Positions 44,955 through 54,008 of a stretch of DNA of 64,000 nucleotides are shown here, piece by piece. This DNA is from Idiomarina sp. (GTDB lineage Bacteria > Pseudomonadota > Gammaproteobacteria > Enterobacterales > Alteromonadaceae): the NCBI GenBank assembly GCA_022565355.1, contig JAIUMU010000003.1:55989-119988 (forward strand), given 5' to 3'. The notes under the pieces are model-generated. The model worked only from the letters and a program-made list of their open reading frames with translations, was not told the origin of the DNA and did not search any database. Made by a program: the position numbers and the translations under genes. Every line of letters starts with the position of its first letter. The stretch's first letter is position 1.

Positions 44955-47426
44955 TTAACGCAAACGCGCCACAACGCCTTTTAATGTTTCACCAAGTGCG
45001 TGCATGCGCTGGCGTTCCATACCTTCATAATCCCGTGCCGTTTCGCCGAAATTAGTAGCCAAAGCACTTAAGCGATCTGCCACGCTACTGTTTTGAGCAT
45101 TTGCATCAATGGATTGCTGAGCTTGTTCTAATAAACCGGCTAATTCCGCTACCTGATCGCTGCTCAACGTGTTGCTACGCACAAGCTGATCTTGATAGGC
45201 GCGGGCCACTACCGGCTCTCCAGGCCAATCCAGCACAGTTTGCAACTGCGGGTTAAAGGTTTCGCCTTTGTCTACCAGAAGTGCTGCGGCCAATTCATTC
45301 TCACTCAAGTATTCGCTTGGCAGCATTGCAAGCACATCTAAGCCGCGCACAATTTCAGTACCGTATACCAATCCACGATACCAATACGCAGACCAGTAAC
45401 CACCGGTAACTAGTGCTTTTTCGTCAATTGGTCCGCGATCGAAATATCCGATCTCAACTGGGTTGGCTGAATCGGTAAAATCAAACACCGAAATACCACC
45501 TTGATACCAAGATTGCACCATGATATCGCGCCCCGGAACTGGTAATAACGAACCGTTGTGCGCTACGCAATTCTCAGTTTCAGTTTGCGGAGCTGGCATT
45601 TTGTAGTAGCTGCGGAATACGAGTTTCTGATCCTCAATATCGTAAATAGCATTAGCGCCCCAGCTCATTGGATCGGAAGCGCGACAACGAGGCCGTGTAC
45701 CACCGCCCCACTCATCGGTGAAGATAACTTTGCTACCATCATTACTGAACGTAGCCGAATGCCAATATGCAAAACCTGGATCAACTACAGCATCAATACG
45801 CGTTGGGTTGATAGGATCGGAAATATCAAACAGGATACCGTTGCCCGAACACGCACCTGCCGCTAAGTTTGCTTCTGGGTACACCGTAATATCGTGGCAA
45901 TGGTTAGTTTCATTAGTAGTTTGTGTGCCTGGGCCGTGATCGCCTCGCTCCCATAAACCCGCTAACACGCCTGTTTCCTCGTCGGCAAATACCGCTGGGC
46001 TATGGATAATTCGCCCATCTTGTGGATTATCAATTGGAATCTCAATCACATCAATACGGAACAGCGCAGTGCGCTCGTCACGGTAGGGGTCTTTATTTAC
46101 GCAACCTTCTAGCTCTTCCTCGTCACGTACAAAGCTTGTGGCTGAGTTATATACGATTATACGATTATCATCTTCCGTTACTACAGTATGAGTATGTGAT
46201 CCGCGGCACGTTTGTACTGCGCCCACCTGTACAGGCATACGCAAATCGCTAATATCAAAAATACGCAAGCCACGGAAACGTTCTTCGCTAACCTGCTCGG
46301 CAACGCCTTGCAAGCCGCAATCTAAGCGCCCGCGGCCTTGCTCTACCGACATGATCAGTAAATCACCCACAACAGAAACGTCACCTTGGCCTCCAGGGCA
46401 AACAACTGCACTAATCAGTTCAGGTTGGCCATGGTTACTAATATCGTAGATTTTGAAGCCGTGGTAGTTACCCACCACCAACGTGTTATCAGAGAACGCC
46501 ATATCGGTATTGGCAAAATCGAGCAATGATGGGCGGTTACCTGAATCTTTCTCACCAGCCTCTGCCTCAACATCACCATTGCTTGCATCAGCAGATTCTT
46601 TCGCAAGTTCACGTAAACGGCTAGCTGGTAATCCGGAAGGATTACTTGGATCATAAAACCCAGCTGGTTTTGGCAGTGCGGCAAGCAATTCCATGTTCCA
46701 AATCGCTTCTTCCGCGTCGCGGAAGCCTGCGGCTAAGCCCGCACGAGGATCTGGCGAATAGCCTACTAACATCGCCACCATGCGCTCAATTTCAGCTTCT
46801 TGATCGTTTTTAACATCGTTCGCAAACTCAAACATTTCTGGCTCCTGAGCAGAACCACGTTGTCTGAGTAAATCCCTAACCATGGTTAACGCACCTTCAT
46901 GGTGCTTGATCATCAGTTCTAAGAACATGCGATCAAACTCTGGGCCGGTTGCGGCTTCAAGCGCTGCCATTTGCTCGGGAGTTGCCATTCCTTCCATGCC
47001 ATGATGGCCGTGGTGCCCATGATGAGCGTGATGACCATGCTGACGCCAATCAGTATCAGGAACGCGCTCGCCTCGTTCGCTTAGCCACTGCTGCATAAAC
47101 TCAATTTCATCTTTTTGAGTGCGTTCAATACGATCAGCCAGTTCAATCATTTCATTACTGCTGGTGCGTTCTGCCAGCAATACTGTCATGTCCAACGCTT
47201 GCTGATGGTGCGGCAGCATATCTTGCATGAATTTCACATCGGCGGCGGTATAGCGAACTTCAACCAGTTGTAGCGCTTCTTCAACACTAATCTGGCGGCT
47301 ACCTTGGCCTGGAGCACTAGGCTGTACAATAGGTACATCAGCCAGAGCAACAGAAAAACAAGAGGCTGCAGCGATAGCAAGCAACAGCGGCGAAGGGCGT
47401 AAAAGGCGACCACGAACTTGGGACAT
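44955..47426 (-). CDS. Exported DUF305 - LVIVD-repeat fusion protein with a His-rich linker
   Basis: An 823-residue exported protein with a signal peptide ending near SVALA (about 29). Residues about 55-215 hold two halves of a DUF305 ferritin-like four-helix domain (DMLPHHQQALDM and LMIKHHEGALTMV), separated by a His-rich linker of about 14 residues with Met after it. Residues about 295-700 are LVIVD-type beta-propeller repeats (for example FKIYDISNHGQPELI, LRIFDISDLRMPVQV, ILFDISDPINPTRI). A short C-terminal helical part follows. The His/Met content suggests metal (copper?) binding; the function is unproven. AAGGA is 10 nt before the ATG. Confidence 0.82.
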   Translation of the reverse strand: MSQVRGRLLRPSPLLLAIAAASCFSVALADVPIVQPSAPGQGSRQISVEEALQLVEVRYTAADVKFMQDMLPHHQQALDMTVLLAERTSSNEMIELADRIERTQKDEIEFMQQWLSERGERVPDTDWRQHGHHAHHGHHGHHGMEGMATPEQMAALEAATGPEFDRMFLELMIKHHEGALTMVRDLLRQRGSAQEPEMFEFANDVKNDQEAEIERMVAMLVGYSPDPRAGLAAGFRDAEEAIWNMELLAALPKPAGFYDPSNPSGLPASRLRELAKESADASNGDVEAEAGEKDSGNRPSLLDFANTDMAFSDNTLVVGNYHGFKIYDISNHGQPELISAVVCPGGQGDVSVVGDLLIMSVEQGRGRLDCGLQGVAEQVSEERFRGLRIFDISDLRMPVQVGAVQTCRGSHTHTVVTEDDNRIIVYNSATSFVRDEEELEGCVNKDPYRDERTALFRIDVIEIPIDNPQDGRIIHSPAVFADEETGVLAGLWERGDHGPGTQTTNETNHCHDITVYPEANLAAGACSGNGILFDISDPINPTRIDAVVDPGFAYWHSATFSNDGSKVIFTDEWGGGTRPRCRASDPMSWGANAIYDIEDQKLVFRSYYKMPAPQTETENCVAHNGSLLPVPGRDIMVQSWYQGGISVFDFTDSANPVEIGYFDRGPIDEKALVTGGYWSAYWYRGLVYGTEIVRGLDVLAMLPSEYLSENELAAALLVDKGETFNPQLQTVLDWPGEPVVARAYQDQLVRSNTLSSDQVAELAGLLEQAQQSIDANAQNSSVADRLSALATNFGETARDYEGMERQRMHALGETLKGVVARLR

Positions 47427-47632
47427 AACTGTCTGATCCTTATTAGAAATAGCAACGGTTTAATATACAGGTTACCAGTGATACCACCAGAAAGCTTGCG
47501 GTTAAATAACGAACTTTCAGGATGAAAGCCTATACGAAACATCCAGAAACATATTCGCAATTCCCTTTCTGCGCAGCTTTACTATATGCTTAGCACACAT
47601 TTTTTTAACGTTAATTCAACACGCAGGTTGCT

Positions 47633-48628
47633 ATGTTTTTTGCCATAAACAAACGTGGTTTTTTCGCAGCGCTAATGGGCTTATGTTTACTAATGGGTGC
47701 TGCGCAAGCACAGCAAGTGAATATTGGTATGGATACCATTGATGAAATATTCAGCCCAGTAATCGAAGCACTTTCGGAAAATGATCATAAAGCCGCAGAT
47801 AGAGAGCTGAAAAAGTTACGCCGCAGTATGAGTGATAGCGGTGATTACCATTTTTTGGCCGGCATGATTACCGTACTTTCGATGAATGATGCGAGCACAA
47901 TTCGCTTACCTTTTTTAGCAAGGCGTATGCGTAACCAGTGGAACGATGCGCTAGAAAAAGATCCGAATCACGAACTAGCCCATTTAAGCTTACTGCAGTT
48001 TCACGCCAACGCACCCGGCTTAGTGGGTGGTGATAGCGATAAAGTAGCCGAGCATGCAGCGCGCTTGCATGAACTCAACAGCATATTTCGGTTTCAAGCC
48101 GATATCGTGCTCGCCACATTGGCTGAAGATACAGAAGCTGAGGAAGCTGCTTGGTTGGCATTATTTGAGGGCCAACCGGAAAACCTAAGTGCAAGATTTA
48201 ACTACATTGCTGAACGTATTAACGATGCTGAATATGCCGCTGCACTTACGCAAATACATGCAGTGTTAGCGGCGGTAGATAGCACTGATGAAGAACAGCA
48301 GAGATTACAAGATCGGATTTATTATCAATGGGGTAAGCTTGCTGCTGAATCCGGTACTGAACTAGAGCACGGAGCTAAATATTTACAGTTATTACTCGCC
48401 GAAAATAGAGTGCCCGAGGGAATGCAGCCAGGTTGGGCTCAATATCGATTGGCGCAGATATTTTTACACCAAAGTAACTATGAGGCGGCAGCTGAATTAC
48501 TTGCTGCCGCACAACATGATGCTGAACATGATGCAAACTTGAAAGAAGTGCTCGCTAACGTGGAACGTTGGTGTGCTAACAACGGTATTCATTCCACGAG
48601 CAGCGGTGAAAATAGCGCAACCTGTTAG
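47633..48628 (+). CDS. Periplasmic TPR-like protein
   Basis: A 331-residue protein with a signal peptide (cleavage near AQA-QQ, about residue 27) and alpha-helical repeats that look like degenerate TPRs. The block HLSLLQFHANAPGLVGGDSDKV, split by a helix, matches a motif of TPR-containing periplasmic proteins (APG-GG-DK). No catalytic domain is visible; probably a scaffold. AGG lies 5 nt before the ATG. It diverges from the DUF305/LVIVD gene and converges on the EF-hand gene with a shared TTAG at the stops. Confidence 0.75.
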   Translation: MFFAINKRGFFAALMGLCLLMGAAQAQQVNIGMDTIDEIFSPVIEALSENDHKAADRELKKLRRSMSDSGDYHFLAGMITVLSMNDASTIRLPFLARRMRNQWNDALEKDPNHELAHLSLLQFHANAPGLVGGDSDKVAEHAARLHELNSIFRFQADIVLATLAEDTEAEEAAWLALFEGQPENLSARFNYIAERINDAEYAAALTQIHAVLAAVDSTDEEQQRLQDRIYYQWGKLAAESGTELEHGAKYLQLLLAENRVPEGMQPGWAQYRLAQIFLHQSNYEAAAELLAAAQHDAEHDANLKEVLANVERWCANNGIHSTSSGENSATC

Positions 48629-49293
48629 TTATCAACACGCTTATTGCGTACGCGAATAATCCGGTTGCCTTCTTCGTCTACGCTTACTTCTACCGCTTCA
48701 CCACGAATAATATGAGCCTCCCGGCGCGCCTCGGCACCCATTGCGCGAGCTTCGTGAGCGCGTTGTTGCGCTTCGCGAGCAAGTTCACGGGCTTCACGAA
48801 TGCGCTCACGATCTTCCTCAGATAGCTCACGCATATTCACTGCACGGCGGCGCACTTCAATATGGCGATCTGAATGCAGTTCGCCTTGTAACTCTGCAAA
48901 CTGCTCCACACTTACTACACCTGTGCCATCAGTATCTAACCGTTGGAACATGCGCTCTGAACGTTCCCGCGCTTGGTTTACCATTACTTCGGTAAGTTCG
49001 GCTTGGGTAATGTAGCCATCTTGGTTTAAATCGAACTGGGCAAAATGCTCCTGTAAACGCTCGTTGCGAACTTCGCGCATACGCTCACGCATTTGCTCGC
49101 CTTTTTCGTTACCAGCACGGTTACCTGCACGATTACCCGCTTGGTTGCCTTCCCGATCTACCACAATCATTCGTGCTTGCTGTTGCCGCTCACCGCGCTC
49201 GCGCGCATCAGTTTCACCGGCAGTGGCTGCGCCCACTGCAGATAACGGCATTAAACAGGCAATAGCTACCATTACTTTATTTAGTTTTTTCAT
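48625..49293 (-). CDS. Exported EF-hand protein
   Basis: A 222-residue predicted exported protein: signal peptide, then a repeated NRAG/NEKG segment encoded by 12-bp tandem repeats (near 49108-49155), two EF-hand calcium loops (DLNQDGYITQAE and DTDGTGVVSVEQ), and a long Glu/Arg/Ala helix. It could sense or buffer divalent cations in the periplasm. Start: ATG 49293 is favoured (GGAG 6 nt upstream); ATG 49296 is possible. It lies downstream of the response regulator on the same strand with a 129-bp gap. Confidence 0.85.
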   Translation of the reverse strand: MKKLNKVMVAIACLMPLSAVGAATAGETDARERGERQQQARMIVVDREGNQAGNRAGNRAGNEKGEQMRERMREVRNERLQEHFAQFDLNQDGYITQAELTEVMVNQARERSERMFQRLDTDGTGVVSVEQFAELQGELHSDRHIEVRRRAVNMRELSEEDRERIREARELAREAQQRAHEARAMGAEARREAHIIRGEAVEVSVDEEGNRIIRVRNKRVDN

Positions 49294-49425
49294 CATCTAC
49301 TCCAATTATGCAACTGAGCCCGGAACTAAAGGCTTACTATCATTCACTTCACAAGCTCAGTATTGCGCGCAACGGTGCAGTAATTGCACATCAATTGTGG
49401 AGAAAGTGTGGAGAAATGAAAATGG

Positions 49426-50124
49426 CTATTTGTTGCCGTTTACGTTCTTGCCATTTACGAAACGATAGCCCACACCATACACCGCCTGAATTACATCATC
49501 GGCACCTGCATTTTGTAGTTTGTGGCGCAGGTTTTTAATATGGCTATCCACCGTTCTATCACTCACAATGCGGTGATCATCATAGGCGGCGTTAATCAAT
49601 TCATCGCGGCTATATACCCGCCCAGGATGTTTACTCAGCATGGTAAGTAAACGAAACTCCACTGGCGTTAAATCTAATAACTGCTGCTGCCAATACGCTT
49701 GGTAGCTGCCGCTATCGAGCTGCAAAGGGCTACTATCGTTGCTCACAGGGGCTGCTTGCTGCCACTGGCTACGCCGCAGCAGGGCTTCTACTCGCGCTAC
49801 TACTTCACGTGGGCTAAAGGGCTTCACCACATAATCATCGGCGCCCAAGCGCAAACCTACAATCCGATCTACTTCATCATGGCGAGCAGTAAGAAAAATA
49901 ATCGGCACGTGGCTGAATTCGCGCACTTGCCTGCACACTTCAAGACCATCAATGCCCGGTAGCATTACATCAAGCAACACCAGATCGGGCTGCTGCGCAC
50001 GAATATCAGTTAAGGCCTGGTCGCCACGCTCATGCGCCACTACGGTGTGCCCAGCTTGGGCTAAATAATCAACTAGCAACTGGCGAATTTCGGCTTCGTC
50101 TTCCACTACGAAAATAGTGCTCAT
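49426..50124 (-). CDS. OmpR-family response regulator
   Basis: Two-domain response regulator of 232 residues: receiver with acidic pocket (VVEDE), phospho-Asp D52 in LLDVMLPG and Lys in DDYVVKPF, then an OmpR/PhoB winged helix (LTPVEFRLLTMLSKHPGRVYSRDELI and VDSHIKNLRHKL). It resembles BaeR-type regulators. It is 32 bp downstream of the sensor kinase, its evident partner, and upstream of the EF-hand gene, which may be a target. Confidence 0.9.
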   Translation of the reverse strand: MSTIFVVEDEAEIRQLLVDYLAQAGHTVVAHERGDQALTDIRAQQPDLVLLDVMLPGIDGLEVCRQVREFSHVPIIFLTARHDEVDRIVGLRLGADDYVVKPFSPREVVARVEALLRRSQWQQAAPVSNDSSPLQLDSGSYQAYWQQQLLDLTPVEFRLLTMLSKHPGRVYSRDELINAAYDDHRIVSDRTVDSHIKNLRHKLQNAGADDVIQAVYGVGYRFVNGKNVNGNK

Positions 50125-50156
50125 TAGTATTCTTGGCTCCTGCCCTCAGCGGCTAT

Positions 50157-51605
50157 TCACTGGGAATCACTTACTATAGCAGCAGTATCAGGTAAGCGCG
50201 GTAATACTACGTGCATCCGTAATCCACCAAGCGCGCTCGCTTCCGCCTGCACCGTGCCGCCATGTGCCTGCACAATTTGCGCAACAATCGTTAAACCAAG
50301 CCCACTGCCGCCACTTGCGCGTTGGCGGTGAGCATCAATGCGATAAAACCGTTCAAATAAACGCTGGCGGTGCGCTTCAGACACTCCCGGAGCGCTATCT
50401 TCAATGCGCAGCTCAACCGCCTGTGCCGTTACTAGCAGGTGCATTTGCACCGCACCAGGGCTATTGGTGTAACGTAAGCTATTATTCAATAAATTCATGC
50501 ACACTTGCTGTAATCGCGCGCTATCTGCCCGCACAAATGCCCTATTTTCTGGCACATGCAAGCTCAGCGTAAGCCCCGCTTTGGTAAAGGTAGGCTGCAT
50601 TTGCTGGTGCAACTCCGTTACAAATTGCACCATGTTCAGCGGTTGCCAATGGTAACTGAGCTGCCCCGCACCGGCTTGCGCTAATGTGTGTAAATCATTT
50701 ACTAAATGATTCAGCTGTTCTGTTTGTTGTTGCAGCCGCTTACACAACTGTTGGTTGGGTTCTCGAATACCATCTTCAACAGCCTCTAGCTCCCCTTTCA
50801 ATACCGTAAGTGGCGTGCGCAGTTCATGAGCAATATCCGCCATAAATTGACGGCGCTGATGCTCGGTATTAGCGAGGTTTTCCGCTAGCTGCTCGATAGC
50901 AATGGCGAGTTCACCTACATCGTCTGGAATTTGCTGATTTGGCAGCCCCGTGAGCACTGGGTATTGATAATCGCCAGCAGCCAGTTGCTGAGTGCTATAG
51001 CGCAACCTCGCTAAACGTTTGCGCAACACACTGGCCAATAGCCAAGCCACAATTGCGGCAATCACAATGGCCAGCGCTCCGGCCCACCACAAAGCACGTT
51101 GCTGTTGTTGGGCGAATACTTGATCTACTGGCTGCAGCTCACCCTGGGGGATAGGTGCGCTTAATGTGGCAATTACTTCGCCCTCACCCAACACAGCAAC
51201 TGAAATAGGAGTATCTATCGAGGTACCAAATACTTGATAACCATACAGGGTGGTAAGGCTCAAGGTGCTGAAGGTTAAATCAATATCGGGGTTCAGGGTG
51301 CCAGTATTCAGCAGCGCATCGCGTTGCACTTCATTTACAATACGTTGCCATAGCACCGCCTCGCTAATTTCTCGTACACCTTGGCGCCGCAAACGTTGTA
51401 AGTTGTCTTCGTAATATTCAGAGAAAACAGCTGCAACCTGCTCAATACGGCGTTGCTCTTGCTCCACCAAGTAAGCTTCAAAATTGTTTAAAAACGCACT
51501 GCGCACCCCGAACAACACCAAAAATACCAACACCATCCCGGTGCCAGCAATAGCGATAAAGAACTGAACGCGCGTACTTAAATAAGGGCGAATATAACGA
51601 AGCAA
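50157..51605 (-). CDS. BaeS-like sensor histidine kinase
   Basis: Inner-membrane sensor kinase of 482 residues: helix 1 at about 14-33, periplasmic sensor domain about 35-170, helix 2 about 171-193, HAMP, then the H-box with H260 (DIAHELRTPLTVLKGELE), N-box MNLLNNSLRYT and G-box SGGSGLGLTIV. The signal is unknown. The start is TTG at 51605 with AAGGA 7 nt upstream; starting at the next Met would cut off helix 1. Paired with the response regulator downstream. Confidence 0.88.
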   Translation of the reverse strand: MLRYIRPYLSTRVQFFIAIAGTGMVLVFLVLFGVRSAFLNNFEAYLVEQEQRRIEQVAAVFSEYYEDNLQRLRRQGVREISEAVLWQRIVNEVQRDALLNTGTLNPDIDLTFSTLSLTTLYGYQVFGTSIDTPISVAVLGEGEVIATLSAPIPQGELQPVDQVFAQQQQRALWWAGALAIVIAAIVAWLLASVLRKRLARLRYSTQQLAAGDYQYPVLTGLPNQQIPDDVGELAIAIEQLAENLANTEHQRRQFMADIAHELRTPLTVLKGELEAVEDGIREPNQQLCKRLQQQTEQLNHLVNDLHTLAQAGAGQLSYHWQPLNMVQFVTELHQQMQPTFTKAGLTLSLHVPENRAFVRADSARLQQVCMNLLNNSLRYTNSPGAVQMHLLVTAQAVELRIEDSAPGVSEAHRQRLFERFYRIDAHRQRASGGSGLGLTIVAQIVQAHGGTVQAEASALGGLRMHVVLPRLPDTAAIVSDSQ

Positions 51606-51629
51606 TAGCGTTTCCTTATTGAGCGAACA

Positions 51630-51875
51630 CTATGGAAGGTTATTCTCTTGTGCGTCTAGTTTCGCTTCAAGTGCTTCAATACGCTGGCGCAAACGTAAAA
51701 TAAGATGCTGCTGGATTTCCATTTCTTCGCGGGTTACCACATCAAGTTTACCAAGCTGCGATTGCACTGCTTGCTTTACTTTTTGCTCAACATTATCGGC
51801 CATACCTCGCACTCCCGGCGGAATGCTCTCGGTAATTTGCTTCGCTATTTGCTCAATTTTTTTTGCATCAATCAT
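51630..51875 (-). CDS. ubiK: Ubiquinone biosynthesis accessory factor UbiK
   Basis: Small helical protein of 81 residues (former YqiC family) that helps ubiquinone assembly with UbiJ. It has the amphipathic start MIDAKKIEQIAKQITE, the SIPPGVRGM hinge and the C-terminal coiled coil of heptads (QHLILRLRQRIEALEAKL). I chose ATG 51875 because GAGG is 5 nt upstream; 40 in-frame codons upstream overlap the rep leader. It diverges from rep. Confidence 0.9.
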   Translation of the reverse strand: MIDAKKIEQIAKQITESIPPGVRGMADNVEQKVKQAVQSQLGKLDVVTREEMEIQQHLILRLRQRIEALEAKLDAQENNLP

Positions 51876-51989
51876 AAAAACCTCTCTGTTTTCTCTATTC
51901 TTACAGCATACCTCAATTTGCCGGTATGGCATATTTTCGAATTCGGGTACAATGCCTCTAATAATATAGATTCGTAAATCAGGTTGTTC

Positions 51990-54008
51990 ATGCAATTAAA
52001 CCCACAACAGCAAGCAGCAGTTGAGTACATAAGTGGCCCTACCTTGGTACTTGCAGGTGCTGGCAGTGGTAAAACTCGGGTGATCACCGAAAAAGTAGCC
52101 TACTTGGTGAATCAAGCGGGCTACAAACCCCATCATATCGCTGCGGTAACCTTTACGAACAAAGCCGCGCGGGAAATGCGGGAACGAATCTCGCAACGCT
52201 TAGGCCGCAAAAATTGCCGCGGATTGCGGGTTTCCACCTTTCATACCCTTGGCCTCGATATGATTCGCCGAGAAACCGCATTGCTCGGTTTTAAGCCTGG
52301 TTTTTCTCTATTTGATGATCAAGACACCTTCGCTCTGCTCAGCGCTTTATGCGAAGGCGAAATTGATGCCGATAAAGCACTATTGCAGAACGCCCAACGG
52401 CGAATTAGCCATTGGAAAAATGCCATGCTGTTACCCGAGCATGTGCAGGCCGATGAGGCATTCCCTAATGACGCATTATTCGTTGAGCTTTATACCGCCT
52501 ACCAAAAGCATTTGAAAGCCTGCAACGCGCTTGATTTCGATGATCTCATTTTGCTGCCTACCCTATTATTAAAACAAGTGCCCGCGGTGCGCCAACGCTG
52601 GCAACAGCGTATTCGTTACCTATTAGTGGATGAGTATCAAGATACCAATACCAGCCAATATGAATTGGTACGCTTGCTGGTAGGCGAACGGGGCCGGTTT
52701 ACCGTGGTGGGAGATGATGATCAAAGCATTTATTCTTGGCGTGGCGCTCAGCCAGAGAACCTTAGCCTGCTGCAAAACCATTATCCCGAGCTAAAAGTGA
52801 TTAAGCTGGAGCAAAATTATCGATCGGTGGGGCGTATTTTGAAAAGCGCCAATATTTTGATTGCTAACAACCCGCATATGTTCGAGAAAAAACTATTCTC
52901 GGCTATGGAATATGGCGAACCGCTACGGGTTATTTTTGGCAAGAATGAAGAAAATGAAGCCGAGCGAGTAGTAGCAGAAATCATTCGCGAACGCTTTTTG
53001 GATGCTACACGTTATGGTGATTACGCTATTTTGTATCGTGGCAACCACCAAGCGCGGATCTTTGAAAAAGCACTAATCAACAACCGGATTCCCTACAAAA
53101 TTACCGGTGGCCAATCGTTCTTTGCGCGAGCGGAAATTAAAGATATTTTGGCCTATTTACGCCTCGTGGTGAACCCGGATGATGATAACGCCTTCTTACG
53201 CATTATCAACACGCCGCGCCGTGGCATTGGCCCCAGCACCATTGAACGCATTGGCCAGCTAGCTCACCAAGAAAACCTAAGCTTGTTTGCTACCTGCCAA
53301 CATCATGGTTTGAAAACGCTATTGGCCAGCCGTGCGTATCATGATGTGCAAGAGTTCACTCAGTTGATATTACACACCGCACGGGAGAGCGATTCCGGCG
53401 AGCAGCATGCCGCTCAAGCAGTGCAGCAGTTGATTCAAGCCATTCATTATGAAGATTGGTTATTTGAAACCAGCGGTAGCCCTACTGCGGCTGAAATGCG
53501 CATCAAAAACGTGAATGAACTGTATCGCTGGGTGAGCGATATGTTGATGGGAAGCCCAGAAAATGATCCCATGACCCTTGATCAAGTTGTGTCCCGTTTA
53601 GTGTTGCGCGATATGCTCTCACGCCAAGACGAAGAGGATGATTCCGATCAAGTGCAGTTAATGACCCTACATTCCTCGAAAGGCCTGGAGTTTCCATACG
53701 TATTTTTAGTGGGCATGGAAGAAGGTTTGCTGCCCCATCAAACCAGCATTGATAACGAAGATATCGAAGAAGAACGGCGCCTTGCCTACGTGGGTGTTAC
53801 CCGTGCCCAGCGCAAGTTAACCTTTACGCTGGCCAAACAGCGCAGGCAATATGGGGAAACCATACGCCCAGAAGTAAGCCGCTTTTTAATGGAGTTGCCA
53901 CAAGATGATATTGATTGGGAAGATCAGCGTAAGCCAGTGAGCCGCGAAGAGCAGCAACAGAAAACTGAAACTAATCTTGCGCGTTTGCGAGAGATGTTAC
54001 GGCGCTAA
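51990..54008 (+). CDS. rep: ATP-dependent DNA helicase Rep
   Basis: Superfamily-1A 3'-5' helicase that clears protein blocks ahead of replication forks. Motifs: Q-motif NPQQQAAVE, Walker A GAGSGKTRV, DEYQDTN, VGDDDQSIYSWRGA, LEQNYRS, LMTLHSSKGLEFPYVF and VGVTRA. The 672-residue length and overall start MQLNPQQQ fit Rep rather than UvrD or PcrA. ATG 51990 is used; an in-frame TTG two codons earlier is unlikely. Its 3' end overlaps the convergent GGDEF-EAL gene by 38 bases. Confidence 0.95.
   Translation: MQLNPQQQAAVEYISGPTLVLAGAGSGKTRVITEKVAYLVNQAGYKPHHIAAVTFTNKAAREMRERISQRLGRKNCRGLRVSTFHTLGLDMIRRETALLGFKPGFSLFDDQDTFALLSALCEGEIDADKALLQNAQRRISHWKNAMLLPEHVQADEAFPNDALFVELYTAYQKHLKACNALDFDDLILLPTLLLKQVPAVRQRWQQRIRYLLVDEYQDTNTSQYELVRLLVGERGRFTVVGDDDQSIYSWRGAQPENLSLLQNHYPELKVIKLEQNYRSVGRILKSANILIANNPHMFEKKLFSAMEYGEPLRVIFGKNEENEAERVVAEIIRERFLDATRYGDYAILYRGNHQARIFEKALINNRIPYKITGGQSFFARAEIKDILAYLRLVVNPDDDNAFLRIINTPRRGIGPSTIERIGQLAHQENLSLFATCQHHGLKTLLASRAYHDVQEFTQLILHTARESDSGEQHAAQAVQQLIQAIHYEDWLFETSGSPTAAEMRIKNVNELYRWVSDMLMGSPENDPMTLDQVVSRLVLRDMLSRQDEEDDSDQVQLMTLHSSKGLEFPYVFLVGMEEGLLPHQTSIDNEDIEEERRLAYVGVTRAQRKLTFTLAKQRRQYGETIRPEVSRFLMELPQDDIDWEDQRKPVSREEQQQKTETNLARLREMLRR

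Noticed and set aside
49108..49155. CRISPR-like or regulatory repeat
   Set aside because: These 12-bp repeats are in frame and code the NxAG repeat of the EF-hand protein, so they are coding repeats.
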